A stretch of DNA of 64,000 bases from Ananas comosus (Eukaryota > Streptophyta > Magnoliopsida > Poales > Bromeliaceae), in contig NC_033621.1 of the NCBI RefSeq assembly GCF_001540865.1, forward strand, positions 6,679,758-6,743,757, read 5' to 3'. The notes beneath the pieces were generated by a model, which saw nothing but the letters and a program-made list of their open reading frames with translations, made no database searches and was not told the origin of the DNA. This document shows positions 60,136 through 64,000 of the stretch, piece after piece. The position numbers and the translations under genes are program-made. The number at the start of each line of letters is the position of its first letter. The stretch's first letter is position 1.

Positions 60136-60550
60136 GAGGACAAGAAGGGCGGGGAAGGGCGAGAGAGGCGTCGTTGTCGGAGATGGTGGAGGAGAGTCGG
60201 AGAGTGAAAAAAAAAAAGAGTCGCGGCGCGGCCTCAACGAGGTCGGAGGCGAGGAAGGTAGGGGGTGCGTGGGTGAGGGCGAGGGCGAGGGCAAGGGCGA
60301 GGGCGAGAGCTTTAGGGTGAGAGACGAGGCGGGCCGTTTCCGCCCCCGCCTCTGCCTCTGTTGCTTTCTTCGCCGAGAGAAAAAAAAAAATGAACGAGAG
60401 AAAAAAAGAGGAGAGAGAAAGAGGAGAGAGAAAAAGTAATATGGTTATTTTGGTCAGTTTGCTGAAAAAGCGGACCGAATCTGCAAAAATGAAAAGGGTG
60501 GCCCGCTTTTGCAAAGCCCAAAATAAGTGGATTTTTTATGCAAATTGGCC

Positions 60551-61218
60551 AAGGTTTTACATATATATATATATATATATAGTTGGGCTAGAATATTATT
60601 AACAATATTTATTTTTTTTTGCTATCGAGTTTTTAGTTTTTGGATCAATTTCTTTGATCATTTCTAATTATTGGATTAAATATTAAAATCCAGTGCAGAC
60701 CACTCAATCCTAACCATAGTTAGTTAATTCGGATTCGGCAAAAATTCGGTACAGGTATAATTTGGATAAANTTTTTTTTGCTATCGAGTTTTTAGTTTTT
60801 GGATCAATTTCTTTGATCATTTCTAATTATTGGATTAAATATTAAAATCCAGTGCAGACCACTCAATCCTAACCATAGTTAGTTAATTCGGATTCGGCAA
60901 AAATTCGGTACAGGTATAATTTGGATAAAATTCGACTTCTAATTTTTAAATTCGTTGAAAAATATGGCTAAAAAACGGATTCGTAAATTATTCGGATACG
61001 TGATTTATATAGATATTATACATTCACTAATTAAAAATTCGGGATAACAAATTCGACTATTAAATTAAATTTCTTTTCTCTCAAGATTTATGCTATTAGT
61101 ATAAATATTCATATTTCTTAACAATAAAAAAATAAAGAGCTACAAAATTAAGCTAATTAAAAAAAAACATAGCAAACTATATTATGCCTCAAAATAAATA
61201 AATAATTAAGTAAATAAG
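60551..61218. other. AT-rich spacer with a duplicated segment around an N
   Basis: Contains an (AT)n tract (about 60558-60582) and the 60613-60928 duplication. No gene recognised. Confidence 0.55.
60613..60928. repeat. About 158-bp direct repeat separated by one N
   Basis: TTTTTTTTGCTATCGAG through ATAATTTGGATAAA is present before and after the N at 60771 with no difference that I can see. This pattern fits an unmerged contig overlap. Confidence 0.8.
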
Positions 61219-61416
61219 TGTAACACACTGGACTTTTGCAAATTGCAAGGTTTGAGTGTTTGATTTGTGTTTCGAGCTTTTCCACTTTTTCCGGAGGGTC
61301 GTAGACAGTGTTCCGACCTATGGCTCGCATCCCGAGATTTGTGGTTTAAAACTTTGCACCAAAATCCAAAAAGAAGGATTTTTGGTCTGTTCTTGGTTTA
61401 GCCTCAGCAGGGCTGT

Positions 61417-61572
61417 GTACCGGTACAACCTTAATGGTTGTGTCGGAACACATTTTGTACCGGTACACCTTGATGGTTGTACCGGTACAGATGGCTGTTC
61501 TCCGCCAACCCGAGGCTCGGGTTTGCGCGTACAGGGTTTTGTACCGGTACACTTTCCCGTGTACCGGTACAC
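61417..61572. repeat. GTACCGGTAC palindrome array
   Basis: Five copies of the 10-bp palindrome GTACCGGTAC, two of them followed by (A/C)(A/C)CTT(A/G)ATGGTTGT phrases, at the position where the other family-A copies have GACCGGTC. Confidence 0.85.
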
Positions 61573-62524
61573 AATGCAGTCCGCAAACTGCTTGTTCTCG
61601 GAGGGTGTTTTTGCAATTGTAGCCTATCTACAAATACCACCCACGACCCCTGGTGTTCCTTGAGCTGGAAAACAGAGAAGATAAAGGTAGGGCAGCCCTC
61701 CTCTTCCTCTCTTTGATTTCTATTCTTTTAGTTGGGATTTTTGAAGTTTAATCACTTCATTTTGCTCCTTTTTGCTTCTTGGTGCCTTTTCTACCATGGT
61801 TGAAGGCTTGGAGCTTGGATTGAGGCTTGTTGGAGGAGAGATCTCCAACCCTTGTTGATCTTGAGCTTAGTTTGGAGCTTCTCTTGAGGTTAGTTGCTTG
61901 TTTTCCCTCCTTAGATCACGATTTTCATGAATTTTGTATAGAAACCCTAGAATGATAAACTTAAGGTTTATTTGGGAGTTTTAGATCTTGGGCTTTTGAA
62001 ACTTGATTTCTTGGATTAGAGCCTTCCTCTAGGTGGCCTTGGAAGGGCTCTAGCTTTCATTTGGAGCTTGTGAGGGGATTTCTACACTATAGGTGAGTTT
62101 AGGCCCTTTTGTTGAGTTGGTTAATGTTTAACTTATTCGTTGTTCGTAATGTACATGTATCGCTCCTACTTTAACCTTTAGGGAGTTAGGAGGCTTGTGG
62201 GCACATTTGTCGGTGCAAACGAAGGGTTGCGAGGAGACTTGGCGGGTTTGGCTTCACCAAAACGGAATAAATCATCCCTATAATGGTTTTTACTTATCGT
62301 AAAATAAAAATACATGCATATTCATGCAAGATAGATTATTTGTGAATTTTAGAATGCTTAAAATGCACATGTTATATATAATGTATTTTTGGACCTCTAT
62401 GTAGTAGAGAGTTTGCATATTGGGCTTGGGCCCATGGATAGCACCCCTATGTGTGAATTTGGATTACGTTTCATATAGTAAAAACGATAAGTGCATTGCA
62501 TTCTTGGATTTAGACTCATACTTG

Positions 62525-62765
62525 ATGTAGTAAGCTAATGTCATAAAGAGACATTGGGCTTGGAGTTGGTATAGTAAGATAATGTCATAAAGGGGCATTA
62601 GGCTTCGACTAGATTGGACTTAGCAAACTAATGTCATAAAGGGACATTAGGCTTGGAATATGTGTGGACTTAGTAAACCTGATGTCATAAAGTGGCATTA
62701 GCGTTGGAACAAGCTTTTGGCATAGTGTGATATAATGCCATAAAGGGGCATTGGACATAATGAAT
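62525..62765. repeat. Minisatellite with (T)AATGTCATAAAGGGGCATTAGG core
   Basis: Five degenerate units of about 45-55 bp carry the core ATGTCATAAAG(A/G)GGCATT. A single related ATGCCATAAAGAGGCACTTG is present in copy 1 near 58998, so the array expanded in this copy. Confidence 0.75.
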
Positions 62766-64000
62766 GGTTAAATCTTCACTTGGGATATTGGACTAGACCT
62801 ATGAGTTACTAGCGATCATTTCCATAGTAGAGCCATAATGATCGGATCGTTGAGACGATGACTTTGCTTGCTTGCCATTTGTGCTCATTCGCACATGTTT
62901 GTGAGGGCCGCTCCCTACAAGCCGGCACTCCGGAGTTGGCCTTTTGCGACGCAGTTCGCGCGTGCGGGATTGAGACGCCTGTAGGGTCGCGTGGGACAGC
63001 CTTATTCCAGTTTGGGATGACGTGCTACCACAGGCAGCTAGGCGGCGAGGCGCCTGTAGGGTCGTGTGGGACAGTCCCGTTTCTCAAGGGGGAATGTTGG
63101 TACTACCACCGGCAGCTAGGCGGTACAAGCTGGACTACCTTATGTAAGTCCTTAATTGGAAATGGAAATCGACATGGAGCCGTTTATGTAATAATCACTA
63201 TTTGATAATATATCGTAGTTGGATTCGGTGGATATTGGGACATATAGTGTACTTGGTCACTATGATAGTGCATACTAGATATGTTTTGGACACTTGGACA
63301 TGGAGTATATTTGATAGTGTTGCTTGTTGCATCATAGTATACTTGGTAGCCATGATAGAGCATACTTGTTATGTATTGGTATTTTGGATTCATAATAGTT
63401 TAGATGTTCATCATGTTGACATCATCTTATATTGTGGTATTGTAGTATAGCATTTATTATATGCTTTCTTTTCCGCAGTTACTTATTATTACCCTTACCT
63501 GCTTATGTTTTGGGTCTAGTGGTGCATTTTGCTCAAGTCAGTAATTACCCACTGGGAATTATAAATTATAGTTCTCACGCCCCCTCTTTTATATTTTCTT
63601 TCAGAGCCTTCCACTCCGGGAGAGGCTCGGGATCGCGGGAAAGGTTTCGCCTCAAGTTAGCTATCGAGGGATTTGGTTATAGGTGGTCCACCTCTCTTTT
63701 GTTTTCTTTTGGAGAGGTTGTGAGAGTTTTGTACCTGGTTATAGAGACCACCCTACTTTTGTATCTTGAGATTTATGATGTATTAGTTTACTTTATACTT
63801 TAGTGGTTTTAGTTCTCTTTCGACTCTACTTGTTGATAGAAACTAGCTGTATATTTGCTTTGATATCTCTAGATATTTTCTATTTCTTGTTCATTTATTC
63901 GCTTTTAGTCTAGACGCCTTATATGTGCAGGCATATGGTGGGTCTGGGCACACACCGGGCGGGCCTACACCGGGTCCCAGGGCGTGACAATAAGAGATTA

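Larger units (their letters stand above)
53129..60550. mobile_element. Foldback Mutator-like element 2, with nested TRIM and solo LTR
   Basis: It has the same GGCCAATTTGCATAAAAAAT ends as element 1 and a perfect 9-bp duplication AAGGTTTTA (53120-53128 and 60551-60559). After removing the TRIM (56643-57111) and family-A LTR (57750-60135) with their target copies, about 4.56 kb remain. GC-rich blocks alternate in direction: plus (53.3-53.7), plus (54.62-54.86), minus (55.94-56.17), plus (56.2-56.31), minus (57.6-57.75 and 60.14-60.37), separated by TTGCACT-type repeat arms. So it is a chain of palindromes rather than one hairpin. An N at 54620 sits at the only point where two plus blocks follow each other. 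No transposase is encoded. Confidence 0.82.
61219..63989 (+). mobile_element. Family-A solo-LTR-like element, copy 2 (2771 bp)
   Basis: Starts TGTAACACACTGG and ends AGGGCGTGACA, with a perfect target duplication ATAAG (61214-61218 and 63990-63994). It is about 0.4 kb longer than copy 1, in part because of the minisatellite at 62525-62765. The palindrome array here uses GTACCGGTAC (61417-61572) in place of GGACCGGTC. The 135-residue ORF at 61256-61663 crosses the array and looks like chance. No retrotransposon domain. Confidence 0.85.

Noticed and set aside
61256..61663. 135-residue ORF with repeated VPVH-type text
   Set aside because: The repeats come from the GTACCGGTAC palindromes in the LTR and occur in all frames and on both strands.

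Overview
The window is nuclear DNA of a flowering plant, most likely a monocot; I could not name the species. It shows one intron-containing host gene with canonical GT-AG splice sites and plant transposon families (Ty1-copia, long solo LTRs, TRIMs, hAT, PIF/Harbinger and Tourist MITEs, Mutator-like MITEs, a tRNA-derived SINE). There is no sign of bacterial or organellar sequence. Coding content is very low; most open reading frames are chance frames inside repeats.

Layout. 1-9.2 kb holds a 4.4-kb solo-LTR-like element of family B (target duplication TGTGT), a partial LTR of family A and anonymous AT-rich DNA. About 9.2-26.05 kb is a decayed hAT transposon whose transposase remnant is on the minus strand. 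Its 5' side is split by a family-B LTR (13772-25565, TTCTT), which is itself split by a family-A LTR (13887-16285, CAGGG), a second family-B LTR (17024-22439, ACTTT) and a MITE. 26-38 kb has a Mutator-like MITE with a 10-bp target duplication, a PIF/Harbinger transposase scrap, an intact young Ty1-copia retrotransposon (28310-33513, GAGGG), a TRIM (33895-34446, TGAAC), a tandem duplication and a Tourist MITE.

38.24-46.39 kb carries six coding exons, plus strand, of a DNAJC8/SPF31-like protein. They read cleanly to the stop codon, but no exon for the J domain was found upstream in the window. Its 4.3-kb intron holds a small gypsy-like LTR element (itself split by a Tourist MITE) and a copia fragment; other introns hold a Mutator-like MITE and a 3 x 57-bp repeat.

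46.4-64 kb is repeat DNA: a SINE, a MITE, two large foldback elements with 9-bp target duplications (50967-52941 and 53129-60550), the second containing a TRIM (56643-57111) and a family-A solo LTR (57750-60135), then another family-A solo LTR (61219-63989). Eight runs of N occur; several single Ns sit between duplicated flanks and look like assembly joins.

The only plausible working genes are the DNAJC8-like gene and the copia polyprotein. The rest is best read as a record of nested insertions, most of which can be delimited to the base by their target-site duplications.
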